From contig CAJNDS010000690.1 in the NCBI GenBank assembly GCA_905221605.1, positions 24,132-88,131 of the forward strand: a stretch of 64,000 nucleotides of DNA. Reading direction: 5' to 3'. The position numbers were made by a program, and so were the translations under genes. The stretch comes from Symbiodinium natans (Eukaryota; Sar; Dinophyceae; Suessiales; Symbiodiniaceae). Below the pieces are notes generated by a model. That model was not told the DNA's origin and searched no databases. It saw only the letters and a program-made list of their open reading frames with translations. Below, in pieces: positions 41,201-53,987 of the stretch. The number at the start of each line of letters is the position of its first letter. The stretch's first letter is position 1.

Positions 41201-42190
41201 GCAAAAACGCCCAGCCGTTCGCCAAGAAGAGCAAGGTAAGTAGTTCTCGCCTTGTCTGCAGCCCTGCGGCGCAGCCTCCAGGACTCTAGGTCTCTAATTA
41301 AGCCCTATAATGTTGGGCCTGTAAGGCCCGTCCTGGCTGTTATTCCGACGGGCGTGACGCAAGCGTGCCTCGACTGCTTTTCAGACCAGCTCCAGTCCAT
41401 TGCGAGCATATCCATGTGGCGAAGCAAGTTGCTAGAGCCTGCCTACGGTGGCTACGCCTGTGAGGCTGCTAAGCGGCCGTGGCAGCAGGGTCCTCTTCCA
41501 GTATGACAGCGTATCCGAGCGCTTGAGCGAAGCTGTGGGGAGGCCACCTACAATCACAAAGCAATCGCGCGCGATGTAGCAGCGCAATCGGGGTGCAGAG
41601 CGCGCAGAACATGCTATTGATGTGTGTGTGTGTGCGCAGCACTGCTACACCCATTGGCAGGCACAAGGCTGAAGCTGAAGCGCAGGGACAGAAGCTGCTG
41701 ATGACAGGGCACAGCTTGGGAGGCAAGGCAAAAGCTTGTGTGGACTGCGGGGGGCCCTGGCGGAGAATCCGTGGGGAGCTTCCGCTCAGTACCGCAGCGT
41801 CACGAATCGAGCCTTGCTCAGGCGCGCTGGTGGGCGCGGTCGCTGCTGTCCATGATGTTGACGGCATTGGCTTCTCGCCTCCTGGACTATACTACCAGGC
41901 CACGCGCGCTGTCTACTTCGAGTGATTTGCAGGCGGCTGTTGCGCAAGACTGAACCTCATGCCTTGGAGTTATGGAGGTCGAGAAGTTTGACCTAAGGCT
42001 GTGCCTTGGCTTGAAATCAGAGAGATCTTGCAAAGCAAAGCGTAGAGCTTGCGGAAGATGCTGATGGGAAGGTGCCAAGGAGCGCCACGGCAATGGCTTG
42101 GTGTCCTGTCTGTGCTGCTACTTTCCGTCGCATAAGGCGGGATCTCCAGTCCACCTTCGCAATCGTTCAACCAGAGAATGACGTCGTGCC
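38252..42190 (+). CDS. Membrane-anchored class-3 lipase, diacylglycerol-lipase-like, multi-exon
   Basis: Several AG-bounded exons in order point to one gene. 38252-38320 reads VVVLFIFLHDFYTVT, a membrane segment. About 39113-39145 and 39170-39230 hold LEPLALGLMLGLLGLL and related hydrophobic pieces. 39715-39793 has LDIMDLSVLAYASSFFDEED. 40427-40475 has RIVSVRGTSNVQD, the lipase RGT strand. 41172-41236 ends in a GTAAG donor. 41640-41722 ends with TGHSLGG, the nucleophile elbow. 41822-41898 follows in frame with ALVGAVAAVHDVDGIGFSPPG. 42150-42186 has FAIVQPENDVVPR, around the catalytic Asp. N-terminal membrane segments plus a Lipase_3 domain is the layout of sn1-specific DAG lipases. Exons between 40480 and 41170 and the 3' end, including the catalytic His, were not resolved, so the limits are approximate. 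Confidence 0.65.
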
Positions 42191-43860
42191 TCGCGCCGTG
42201 CCTGGCGATCTGTAGTGTTCATAGCACTTTATGGCTTTTGTGACTCTTGCGATGCGAGCCAGCAAGGATGGGGACGGCCCCAGACTGCGAGCTAGGTCTG
42301 CGCAGTATAAACCTCAGGTTCCCTTAATAAGGGAACCTGCTGAGTGGATCTGAGTGGCATACTTACTCAAACGAAACGAAGTGCTCGCACAACGGCAACA
42401 TTCAGGTAGGGCATCGAGCCTACGGGCTTGCAACACCCTTCAGCGGCCCATGTGGAAACGAGGGTGAAAATTGCTCCCCAGGTCTCCCAAGTGCTGAGAA
42501 CATCCAAACGGGGAGCCTCCAGCATGCCAGCCCGTGCCAAGGATTGAGCGAGAAGAGTTCGGGACCAGTTCAGATCGGCCCGAGTTTTTTGCCAGGACAT
42601 GCCCACATGTCTTGAATGGCAAGCACCAGAACGGCCACAACGGATCGCAAAAAGAATGCCGGGGGAAGATGTCAAGGCCGAGCGCGGAAACAACCCGAAA
42701 TGCTTGCTGGCCCGTGATGGCTGCAGAGTGGCAGCACATGTCAGGTCAGTCAGGTCTGAAGACGGGGGGGGAGAATCGCATCAGGCAGGGGATCAGAACA
42801 CATCGGCGAGACTGAGCTCAAGACCTCGCCAGGCTTGTTCGAGACATGTGCTACATGTGTCAAACCAAAAAACACTGTGGGGCATTTGATAATTGGTCGC
42901 CCGTGATCCCTTAACCGTCGGAGCCACAAGCGAACTTACCGCGGACGCTGCAAGTCACTTCTGCATTTCCATGGCATGTTGACGAGACCTGCAGGGGCTC
43001 AGAACTGTGAGTCCTCTAAGGAGTTGACAAGCAGCGGGGCATGATCCAGTGGATCGCATGCACAGAAAGTGCAGCCCAATGTCACAGGCCACTGAGACCG
43101 ACCATCTGCCTTCTTTTTTTCGTAGCCGTCGTAGCCCATGAGCAAGAGTCCTGTCAAGGCTGACACACACTGCCTGCGAGCTGTGGGCCCGATGTGGCGA
43201 CACAAGCAAACGAGACTGGCGCGCGACGTGTTCGAAGTGGTACTCCGGAGGCTGCGCAGACATGTCTGTGTAGATGTGTAGATGACTTGGTTGACCATGT
43301 AGTTGGAATGCGGCGTGTGTTTGGCGGCTGCAAATCTTCGGTTTTTTCGTGTTTTCGCTCGGTATTTGCGACACTTCCCTCACTTTTCCTAGCACGTGAT
43401 TTTGACCTGCATTTTACACTTCTCTCTTTTTTGTCTCGATATTGGCTGCGCTACTCTGGCAACGCTCACCTGCGATGTGGGTCTCGAAGCCTTCTGTCTT
43501 TTTTCGAATCCTGATCTCTTGACTCCATGCGTCCCTTTCCCTGGGTTTGTGCACGTTTCGCACTTTAATGTTAGCTTTTGGGTGTGTGTGTGTGTGTGTG
43601 TGTGTGTTTTGCCTTTTATGGCTTTGGTCATTTTTCGTGTTTTTGCCGTTTCGACTTTGCATTTTCCTGGCCTCTACTTCTTCGGATTGTGCTTTTTTGC
43701 AGGGTTTTTGTGTTTCGTGTCTCAGGTTGCTTCGCTTTTGCTTTGTGGATCGGCCTCGAAGTGCCCGCATTTTTTTTTAAGGGGTTGGGGGGGAGAGAAG
43801 TGTCCATCTTTCAGTTTGAAGGCGCTGACCTCAGTCAGTGCTGTCGTGAATCTCCAGCGC
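42190..43860. other. Lipase 3' region and intergenic sequence
   Basis: The last lipase exon(s) should lie at the start of this stretch. Further on only a short GT microsatellite (43579-43606) and pyrimidine-rich sequence are seen. No other gene is recognised. Confidence 0.35.
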
Positions 43861-44180
43861 CCGAAACCCGAGACCCAGACAGCGCAAGCCCAGAACCTCA
43901 AAACATCTTCCCCAAGATCCTACAGCCGTGCAAGCCCAAAACCCTGCTCCCCCTTAAGGCCAACTACCCCATACCCCAGGCCCAGCACTGCAAGCCCAAA
44001 GCCCTGTAAAACACCTTCCCCAAAATCCTACAAAAGTGCAAGCCCGAAACCCTTCTCCCCTTAAGCCGAACCCTCCCAAACCTCAGACCGATTGGCCATT
44101 TAGGAGTTGAGGGTGTTCGGGACTTAGGGTTGTCGAGTTGAGGCGCAACACAATACAGTGCAAGCCCAAGACCTGAACAT
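43860..44180. repeat. Degenerate minisatellite based on GCAAGCCCAAAACCCTG
   Basis: Copies of GCAAGCCCAAAACCCT with TTCCCCAAGATCCTAC spacers recur at about 43885, 43935, 43990, 44040 and 44160. A Ser/Pro/Lys-rich ORF across it is a repeat translation. Confidence 0.65.
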
Positions 44181-44189
44181 GCTTTCTCC

Positions 44190-46560
44190 AAAAAAACAAC
44201 ACTCAATAACTCGTGAGAACTACTCTGCAAACAAGTAGTTTCCGGAAGACTCAAAAACATAAATCGTGCTTAAAACTCGAGTTTTGGACCACCAACATGC
44301 CCCGTAGTCCGCGGCCCCATACACGCCACAAACCATGTAGTTAGCTCACCCTTAGGCCATTGCAGGCTCCTGCTGTCTTGCAGGCCCGAACGGCAACATT
44401 AATCAAGAGCTCTGAAGCTGAAGTGCCAAGACGTGAGAATGTCGAGAACTGTGTACAGGCCAGCAATGCATAGCTGCTAGGCTCATTGGCAGCAGTCTTT
44501 CCAGGGCAGAGAGTCCCCAGGATCTGCTTGCCTTCTTGCAAAACGTACTGCATTTTTCATGCGGCTCACTGACAGTCAAGGGCATGACATACTGGCACTC
44601 ACCAAGTTGTTGCAAGTCATGGTTAGAAGATGTACTTGCCACCTTTTGCACACCTTGCTTGCAGTCGCTTTGAAGGCTGAATACATCTTGTCGTAGGCAC
44701 ATGGGCGGCGCACGCCCGCCCAACGTAATTAAAGAGGCGGTCAGCATCACAAGATGCGCGGCCTCAATCCTCATGTCAACGAGCAGTCGCAACAAAAGAG
44801 CGCAGCAATTTCTGAGGCGGACCTGAGCTAGAGGTTGGAGTTCCAGCGATCACTTCCCTTGTTTCCATGAGATGCGTGGGACAGAGAGACTGGCATATAG
44901 ATTGCAGATGTGCGGAATGTCATGCCCACGAATCCTGAGTAGTTGCCGGTCGAATGAATACAGAGGTGGCGCATGCGATTGTTTTTCATCTTCGGGATGG
45001 GGATCAGTACGGCAATAGGGTTGGTTGCACATTCAGCACACAGCAGGCCGGCGGCTGGGAGGCTGCCTGCCACGAGAAGCTGACTCTGGCGCTGCTTCTT
45101 CTGGACCGCCGCTATCAGATGCCGGTGGACTTGAGACCGAACCAGAGGGAACGAGCTCCGGTTTCCTTATTAAGTCTGAATGGATTCAGCCCCTTGAAGA
45201 ATTAGGGGTTTGGGGTGTGCATCGGGACTCGTTGCGAGTGTCGATTGAGAGCATTGGGTGCTGCTGGCGAGTCGGAGAGAGGTGAGTGGTGTCGGTCAGG
45301 CGATGTTAAAGTGTCGAGGTGGGGGGGGCAAGGAGTCCTGCTAGTGATGACCAGTTCGTGTGTTTCCTGCTTGCGATGACCAGTCCCGCATCCTTGCCTG
45401 CCGTGTGCGCCAGTCGTGAGAGTCAAAAGTGATAACGGTGCCGGGAAGTTCTGCGAGCACTGGCATGATCCGAACGCATTTCTGCACAAGGCACCCTGAT
45501 CTGGAGTCTTACACCCGCATGCCGACCAAAGGCATAGAAGGCAGCAAGATAAGGCTCAAGAAGGATCAAGAAACACAGCCAGCACACTGGGAGGAGGGGA
45601 TGGGGGCAGCCGGGAGGTGGCGCTGTAAATGACAGAAGTTCGAGGTTTTTGGAGGACTTGGGCCTGCCGAGGACAGCAAGCGCACAGAGCAATGAAGAGG
45701 CAGGAAGGAACGAAAGAGGATACAGCTCAAAGTTATACATGAAGGTTGATGGTGGCTTTTCTCCATCACCCCCCCCCCCCCCGACAGAACAGATGCAAGC
45801 AGTAGCTTTGGGAGGAGCTCCTGGGCAGCGAAGCAGACGGCGAAGATGTTCCCGCCATTGCCGCCGGCGCCCGAGGATTTCAGGGTTGGGGGGTTACCGG
45901 TCTGGATCCGACACTTGACATAAACCGGTGTCTTCGCATCTCATACTGCTCATGGCTCACGCAAAGATGGCTCGCTCAGGCGTCACCACGAACCGGGATT
46001 TCCCTGAGCAGTGAACCCTACCCCTACCCCATCCCCACCTTCATTGGTGATGAAGACTTGAGTCTTCCGTCGAATTTGGAGGGGATGAGGGAACCCAATT
46101 CATGGTAGCATGGTACCATGGTGCACATCAGGGAATTCTTCTGCTTGAAGTTTCGTCCAGACAGGTATGTGTTGTCCGCACCCCCTCTCCCCCGGCCCTT
46201 GCAGGTCCCTGTGTTTGATGTCATCAGCGCGCCACCCGAAGCATTTTTCTGTGCAGACCTTTCAAGATCCGAGGGATATACGGCGCCCATCGCCCAGCTG
46301 TCCGGGGAGATCGAACGGCCAGGATCCCGAAGTCTCCTCGCAGTCGCTCTTGGGGGATTTCTTGGGGAGCTGTGGCCAGACGTAGTGGTACTCTTCCCCC
46401 CCAACAGGAGTCAGAAAGTAGCCTGGGGGGCATGCGCAGAATATCACGAAAGCTAGCTCTGTGGAGCTGGCGGGAGTTGTCGTTTACCCATGCACTGGTA
46501 TTCACCTTGTTAAGAAGCTTCCAGGGAAAAAAAGGGTTCCACACCTTAACAGGTCCGAAA
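44190..46560. other. No recognised gene
   Basis: Codon-like open stretches at 44954-45180 (+) and 46150-46450 (+) could be exons but match no family known to me. G and C homopolymers occur at 45320 and 45769. Confidence 0.3.
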
Positions 46561-46569
46561 CCCAAGACT

Positions 46570-46800
46570 TAAGGTGGGGGTTGGGGGGGGGGCCCCCCCC
46601 CCCCCCCCTCACCTCACCATGAAGCATTTTCGAAGGATAAGGTGCCGGCGCCCCCCCCCCCCCCCCCTCCTTTAAGGTGGTTGCGTGTGGGATAAGGTAG
46701 GGGGGGGGGGGGGGCCCCCCCCCTACCACCTTCAGGTCCCCCCCCCCCCCCCCACAAGGTCCCCCCCCACCCCACCCCAAGGTCTTCCCCCGCCCCCCAC
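46570..46800. repeat. Array of G and C homopolymer tracts with AAGGT spacers
   Basis: At least six G or C tracts of 8-18 nt alternate with short AAGGT-containing spacers. The block at about 46697-46726 is a palindrome (GGTA, G tract, C tract, TACC). The tract could form hairpins or G-quadruplexes; it is also a likely site of sequencing error. Confidence 0.8.
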
Positions 46801-48050
46801 AGTCACCATACTCTGAAGGTCTGTGGTACTTTGCAGAGGTCGTACTGAACAGAGCGTCCCTTGTACCTAAACTTCGTTTGCGACACGGGGTTCCAGCGGG
46901 GGAAGCAAGGGGGCTGAAGGAGTTGAGGGCTTCAGATTTCGAGTTTAGGGGTCTTCGATCTTACGCCGCCGCCACCTGAAGCATGTGCCTGAAATACGGA
47001 AAAAGCTGCGCCGGCGGCTCCAAGTCCTGCCGACTCGCTGCATGCCACCCCCCTGCGGTGACTAGCTTTCGTAGCCCCTTCTCAAGTGAAACAATGTAAG
47101 CAACCTGCAGAAGCCAATGAACTCAACCCCCCTCCGAGACACGTAAACCCTAAACCCTGAACCCTAAACCCTAAACCCTAAACCCTAAACCCTAAACCCT
47201 AAACCCCTGTACCCCTGTGATAAGGCGCCTCAAGGGACGGAGCGGCGCTGGAACCTTGGGAGTCCGGAACTTTACGGCGCTTTTGCCTTTGGGTTTTGGA
47301 TGCTTTCGGATGGTTTTCGGTTCCTTCTCCTGCTTTTCACATGACTTCCACGGAACAGACTAGATGACGAGCCTGAGTGATACATGCCAAAGCTTCAGAG
47401 TGAGATTGCGTTCGCGAACTTGGGTTTTCGCGTGCACGTGCCGAAGCCATTTGTCAGATTAGCTGCCCGTCGCAAGAGCGTCCCAGGGACTCTGGTCACC
47501 CTGTTTGTCGCAACGTTGTTGTCTTTGTCGGTTTGATGCCTTTCTGATCTTCAGTAGCTGTTCTGGCTGCAAATTCAAGCAAAATTGGTGACCCTCATAT
47601 TCGTGTTTCCTTCCGGCATTCCTCCAATGTCATTTTGACAGCCTAAGCTACTTTCGCCATGAGACAGTGGGTGGTGCCTTGTTGCATATGCGTTGCCACC
47701 GCCAGGCAACGCGCAGCCTTAAATGCAACACCTCTTTACCCAACATCGAAAAAACTCTTCATGAGCTCTGATTGGGATGTTCGCCCTTATACTAACCGCC
47801 CATAATCGGGATTCGAATGGGGAGTACAAAAATCCCCATTCAGGGCTGTTAGAAGAAAGAGGGAACATCCCAAAGCACTGATCCTGTGGCAGGTGGCTGG
47901 ACTGGGAGGAATCTGGGGCAACCCCAGGGAGTTCCATTGCAGCCGCACAGAATACAGAGCTTCTCAACACTTTGCTGGCCTCCCTCCATGCTGGCGCGCC
48001 TTGGACCTTTGCCATGGGAGTGTGTGGGTGTCTCTGGGGGCTGGGAGGGC
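46800..48050. other. Intergenic sequence with a telomeric array
   Basis: No gene is recognised. The stretch includes (CCCTAAA)n at 47145-47211. First exons of the GH28-like gene (signal peptide) may lie near its right end. Confidence 0.4.
47145..47211 (-). repeat. Interstitial telomeric array (CCCTAAA)9
   Basis: About nine consecutive CCCTAAA units, one with a single-base change. Confidence 0.92.
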
Positions 48051-48052
48051 AG

Positions 48053-51000
48053 AGACTCCTTGCCTGAGGATACGCTGTTCGTTCCGAACAAGACGTTCTG
48101 GCTAGCTGGAGGCGTCCAACTTCGAAATGCTCACAACGTGACCTTGCACTTGGATGGAACGCTCGAGTTCCTGCCAGGCTGGGCTCATGCCCACATAAGT
48201 TGCCCCAAGCTGTGTTCTTCATGCAAGAGAGGAGTTTAAGAGTCTACTTACCAGGGCATGACAGGATATTAATTTCAGGGCATTAAGCACAGGGTATTCA
48301 CTACAGGATATGAATTACAGGGTACTGAGGTTCGGGCGGAAGTGTGGAGAAGCCGGCTCTCTGAATTTACCCGAGAGGCCGGGCAGGATGGCCCGAACAG
48401 GAAGGAGACCTTTGCAACTTGAATCCGCTGCAGCCCACGCGACCAAAGCCACTTGCCTTTCAGAAAGGGATGTTTCTGTAGGGAGCTAGTAGGGCTCATT
48501 GCCAGTTGTCCCCCATTCTTCCTCTGCAGGATGCTAGACGGGCACGGGGAAAGGGAAGCAGCGAGACTGATCCGGGGCATGCCGCACAGTGACGACTGGT
48601 GAAGGCGATGTGTGCAGGAAGCCTTCTTCATTGCAAATGTCTCAAAGCTTGTTTTGACCAGCTCCTCGACTGCACTCACCTGCGGCCTGAGAAAGTGATG
48701 CTAGCACGTACTCAGCACGTGCTCATGCCAAGGCACTGCCGGTGGAACTATGAACGGTAATGGCAAGTCTTGGTGGGGCATTTTGGCTGTTGGAAACAGT
48801 ATCGTCGGTCAGCAGGGCTCATGCAGCGTGAAGCACAGTAACAGCAAGCCGGCAGCCCGAGGATATCTCCAGTACTTCTTCTACGGGGAGAACCGCCCGC
48901 GTTTGTTGAGCATCTACAATGGCACTGACATCCTGGTCGAGAAATGGACCCTAACACAAACCACGTCTTGCGAATGCTGTTGTCATCCAACTGCATGGCA
49001 AGCAACCTGTACTTCGTAGTTGCGCAAGGAACTTCGTAGACTCTGCCTACTGGACTTTTACGGCTTTGGATGTTGCACGCATGGAGGCCCATTTCAGCAT
49101 GGGTGCAGACCAATAGCTGCTCATGCTTTGTACGCAGATTCGCCATTGCACCGTCAGCGCCCGCGTGGACAAGTCTGATGATCATGACCTTGGAAACATG
49201 GACGCCTTCAACACAGACGGCTTCACGGCAGGCATCCAACAAAATCTCCTAAAGCACGTCATGCGGTCATACGTGTTTGACTTGAGCGAAGCTGGTAGTT
49301 TCAAGTGGGGCCGTGACTACGACCATGACCTGAGCGGCACGGTTCAGGCTGAATCCCATGTTCACTTGAGACCCACGTGCTTTCCAAGTAAGTATGTGCC
49401 GCATGGATGGTGCAGAAACAGTCCTGTCTTTCAAACTTTCAGCCTCTACAGTATGAGCATCACATGGGCATACAGGTCTTTCGAAATCCACAGTGCTACC
49501 ATGTGAATCTCGTGGTGGTCGTAGGAAATCGCTCAGCTTCGGAACTGAGGGTGTTCTGAGTGTGGACCAATAGGCAGATGCCCGTGGTAGATGCCAGACT
49601 TGTGGGAGGTGTAGGTCGAGCCAAGGTTTCGATGTCGCAGGCCGCGATATTCACATCCACCACTGCAGCGTTTGGAACCAGGACGATTGTTTCACCGTTC
49701 AACCGCGGGACCGGACCGGTATCAATGCCCATTGCTCCGAAAATGCACCTTGGCTTGCAATCAGCACTGGCCAGATCAACCACAGCCAGCCGCCGGATTT
49801 CCAGTCGAGACCGGGGTCTCGCGATGTCTCGTGCACCTGAGTACAGTACACTCAACGTCTGAATTGGTGTATGGGCACAGGTCCTCATCGAGCATGTTAA
49901 TGCCAGTGGACTTGGGCTCACTATCGGAGGTGTACCTTGGCAGCACTGCCATGCCAATCAAACTTCGGACTCTGAACAGACCCTCAGCCTCCGAGGTGCT
50001 ACCGACTGCTGGGCACAACTGCGTCCGCAATGTGACGTTTCGTGACGCGTACATGCTGCACACCTTCAAAGGAGGGGTGCTTCATGAGAGTCGAATCCGC
50101 AACAGCTCATGTGTCGTCGAGTTGTGACAGGTTTGCAGAGTTACACAGGTTCTCCCATTTGTGAAGAGCCCAAAGCCGAGAGGAATCTACATAAAATCGC
50201 AGAACAGTCCAGCAGACGGGGCCGCTCGGCCATGCAACCTAAACTGCAAGAGCTGCCAACAGAATACTGCAGAGGAACTGTTTGGGAAGCTTGCGCAGAG
50301 CCACATGATGGCAGTTGCCATAGGGTCTGAATCAGGTCAGTGGGGAGATCTCGAATGTGCTGTATGAAGCTTGACTTCCGTGAGCTTCTGCAAAGTCCAA
50401 GTTCGTGGGGTTCACGAAGCCAAGAACCAAGGAAGACATTGTCATGGACCGGCCAAGCCAGGTGCAAAAATCACGGATGCAGAAACTGAACCCCTGGAGG
50501 GGGGAAAGGGGGGTGGGGGGGGCTTGAAGATCTTGTTGTCTCCTGGCCTTGGGTTTTGAAGAGTTCGGATGTGTTACCCAATGTGGACGCTTAGGATCGA
50601 GACTAAGCCCTCACATCACTATCGATTTCAGGTGCCGATTTGGATTGGACCAGCACAAGAAGCCGACTCATACAAGGCAGGGTGCTTAGCAGTTGGAGGT
50701 CAGGAAGATAGATCGCAGAAACCAATTCTCGCATCTCTGGAAGTCAGTGAGTCGTCGCCGGATGAGAGGGTTCACTGTCACAATGCTCAGGCCTGTTCAT
50801 TGTTGTGGCCAGAGGTGCCATTTGTTTGGGACTCAAACTGCCATGCGTATGCGTCCGGCTTGTCACCTGCCGGTCAGCTGCCTGCGCTCAAGATGGTGAG
50901 GCCCGCTGTTCACCGCCCAGCACATCAATGCACTTCGCAAACATCACGCTGCGCAACATTCGCGATGCTTGGCGGCACAATCATCTTGCGGAGCACCATC

Positions 51001-51155
51001 CATGGCCACCTAGTCATGTGAGGCTTAGCGGCAAATGTCACATTCTTCGCAAGGTGATCAACCCCAAGCAGAGCCCTGGCCTCGTCTATGGAAATCCGGA
51101 TCGACCGATGGAGAACATCCATTTCGAGCAGCTTGATTGCAATTTTGCGAGCTAG
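48053..51155 (+). CDS. GH28-like (polygalacturonase family) right-handed beta-helix protein, multi-exon
   Basis: Exon 48053-48170 reads LFVPNKTFWLAGGVQLRN and LHLDGTLEF, the first helix turns. 48733 onward has MNGNGKSWWG, and 48880-48960 has ENRPRLLSIYNGTDILVE. 49048 has YWTFTALDV. About 49136-49219 ends in NTDG. 49626-49744 contains VWNQDDCFTVQ. 49881-49929 has ASGLGLTIG. 49988-50071 has CVRNVTFRDAYMLHTFK. 50183 onward has GIYIKS. About 50345 has GEISNVLYE. 50632 onward has PIWIGPAQEADS. About 51070-51155 ends NIHFEQLDCNFAS and stop. NTDG and NQDD are the GH28 acid motifs. The usual G-H-G is G-L-G here and R-I-K is Y-I-K, so activity is doubtful or altered. Introns at 49220 and 49745 start GC, the one at 49930 GT and the one at 50072 GA; each restores frame. 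The 5' end is not resolved. Confidence 0.8.
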
Positions 51156-51992
51156 TGCCAGCTACAGCTGCACCTGGCAGCCAATTTTGGCGCCTCCAAA
51201 GCTTGGTCAAGGGCAGCCGAGTTGATAAGCTAGCAAGAAAAAGGGGACGGTTGGGACGATGGATGAGTTGCAGCAACACAAGCACCCCAAGAAAAGCAAA
51301 CGTTCTGCTGCCTTGTGCGAAGCAGAGTGGGAGGCATCCACCCCTGTCTCACCGATTGTACCCCAGCCTTCCTACTACAACCTGTAGTCCAGTGCAGGTT
51401 GCGAATGGAGTTTGGAAATCTTGTAAAGTGTGCAGAAATCTGACGATGCTAGTCTTGCAGTAGGTGCCAGGAACGGCGCGATGCAGCAAAGTCGGAGTGT
51501 AGGTCGAATTGTTTTGTCTAGCTTCAGAAAGAAGGTTTTGCTCTCTTGTTCCAACTCCTTCTGTTTGTTTTGATCTAGTGTTTTGCGTTAAGTATACTGA
51601 AAATTGAGCTCCTTGGTATTCTGCAGCTGTTCCCATGACATGTGTGCTACGCACCATGTCTAGAAGCACTTTGATGTGCCTTGATTACCACTATCGTTTG
51701 GGGCATGAGCACTACGACTTCTATCGGCACAATGATTTCTAAGGTTTCTGGGATGGCTAATGTTGTGGTTCACCGCTGTCTGTATGACACCCGTAACTCG
51801 AATTGCTAAAGCTGCTATGTTTTGCGGTTCTGTTCATTACGGACTCATTCGGATTCGCATTCTCGTTAAAACGATGCGTTTATTGCACTAAGGAACGTCG
51901 TGGCTGTGAACCCTGGCCTTCGTCCATGGGGCAGGTCTTTCTACAAATGTGTGTCTCGGCCCTCATGCGCTGCCGTGCTGGTTCTCATCTTC

Positions 51993-52064
51993 AACCCTAA
52001 ACCCTAAACCCTAAACCCTAAACCCTAAACCCTAAACCCTAAACCCTAAACCCTAAACCCTAAA
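51993..52064 (-). repeat. Interstitial telomeric array (CCCTAAA)10
   Basis: Ten consecutive perfect CCCTAAA units, the cleanest array in the window. Confidence 0.95.
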
Positions 52065-53930
52065 GTATCCCATCTAGGCAAGAAGCGCAAAAAAAAAACA
52101 GCTGAGGAGGGCGTGGCAGGCCTTGCAACTGCAGGGACACAGCCTGCTCCTCCATGCTTCCGGCAGCCGGAGCCAGTACAGGAGTTTGATCTCCTACAAT
52201 ATCTTTTCACATGACATGAGCTTGAGACCCTCCTGTGCAAGAATGGCCCAACTTAGCAAGTTGTTGAGACCTCAAGTAGGCACTGGGTCATCGTCGTACC
52301 AGCATGGCATGACCTTTTCCGAGGGCCGTGCCAAAGATGTCCAGAGCCCTCTGCAGATGGCAAATCCAATCTGCAACTCATGCTAGTGCTGCCGTGCATC
52401 TAGCAAAGCTGGCAATTGTTTCAGACCCGCCAGCAAAACTGCTATGAAATTGGGAAAAGAGGTCACCCAGCCAAGTACACTTGCACCTGGCTCCAGCCCT
52501 CGATTGACCTATGACGTGCTGTTGATGCCGAGGCAGTCAGTCGGTCAGCCAGCAAAACATAGGCCTGCAGGATCTCAAGGAATCCGCAGAATCCCAAGAA
52601 AGCATGGCCCTCTGTGGTGGCACGTGGTCTGCGAGAGGGGCTTGCAAGTGCTCACGTGACAGGTTCCTCTTCCGGCAGTTCAGGCTCATCAGCAGCGAAG
52701 TTGAACTGTGGAACTTGAGAGGGAAGTTTCACAATGAGTGCAGTGCGATCACCTTGCTACAGTCAGTAGCGGAGGACAGAGCCTTCGTTCACGAAGCTAA
52801 CCCCATTACTCATGCCAGATCTCACGGCATTTCGTGTACAAAGAGACAGCAGGACACCAAGAGAGTAACAGCCACGGCAACTGTTGCGAGCCCTAGTATC
52901 AGTTACCGCTTACCCCAGCAAAGGTTGCAGCAAAAGGGTTCTTGATGAGTGACGTTGAGCGAGAAACAAGTTCAGGTGCTGCATGTTGCTCCTCTGGGTG
53001 TCGGCTGCTTGCATTCTGAATCGCGCTTTTGTGCAGTTATGTGCGCTTGAAGACGAAAAGCCTACTGACCGCAAGAGTTGTCTCCTCAGTCATGACAACT
53101 CGGAAGTTGTACCTGACTTGGTCTCCTTACGAAAGGTGAATGGGGTGCATGTTGACTATGAGCCATTCAGGGCTTTGGAACTTGGAAGTTGGACTTTTTT
53201 CGTCTCATGCGGTTCACAGCATAGCCTCGTGCCCCTTGATTTCGGTCCCGGTTGAGCCGTTCCTCTTGTCTCAGGCTCTCTCAGCCGTCTTCGTGTCCTT
53301 GAGTCAAAAAAAACGGCGGGCACTCAACAGCACAGGGCCGACGCGAGGGATGGCACCATGGGCATGCGCAGGGCTCATTGGAAGCAAGCGGCGAGGAGAC
53401 CGCTTGCAGCGCCGGCTTTCATCTTTTAGGGTTTAGGGTTGGATCCTTTTCTTCCGACGGATAAGCGACACCAAGCAACATCGCATTCGTGCTGGATCAA
53501 GCACGCCATGCTCAAGGAGGTGTCTCTTTTTAGTTCTGCTTTGCTTGTTGAGGCGGGGGAGGTGGTTCTGTCCTCTGTTTCTCTTATTTGTCTTCGTCCC
53601 TCCACTGCACACTTCCAGCGGATTAGCTTTGTCAGGCTCGGGCATGGAAAAGCTAGCAAAAGCTTTCCCGTAATACTGCTTTGGTGCGAGCCTGTTTCAT
53701 GTTTGCTGAGGCCCACTAGCTTTCGGTGGGTTTAGGGTCTCTAGACTAGACCTTCGGGCAAACTGTGATGTTTCAAGCCCGAAAGCTCGCAGGCGCGAAA
53801 CGTTTCTCAAGCGCATAGCTAGAAACAACGCCTCGATGCACATATATCGTCGTGTTTGTTGCCGCAAGCAGATTGTTGCTGAGTGACCGCAGAGTCTCGG
53901 CGACTGGTTTCCTTGAGCTGCGCAATGTGT

Positions 53931-53987
53931 AAACCCTAAACCCCAAACCCCATCCTTAAACCCTAAGCCCTAAACCCTAAACCCTTA
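53931..53987 (-). repeat. Interstitial telomeric array, degenerate (CCCTAAA)
   Basis: Seven to eight CCCTAAA-like units with CCCCAAA and CCCTAAG variants. Confidence 0.85.

Noticed and set aside
47790-47830. GGGATTCGAATGGGG resembling a tRNA T-loop
   Set aside because: No cloverleaf could be drawn around it.
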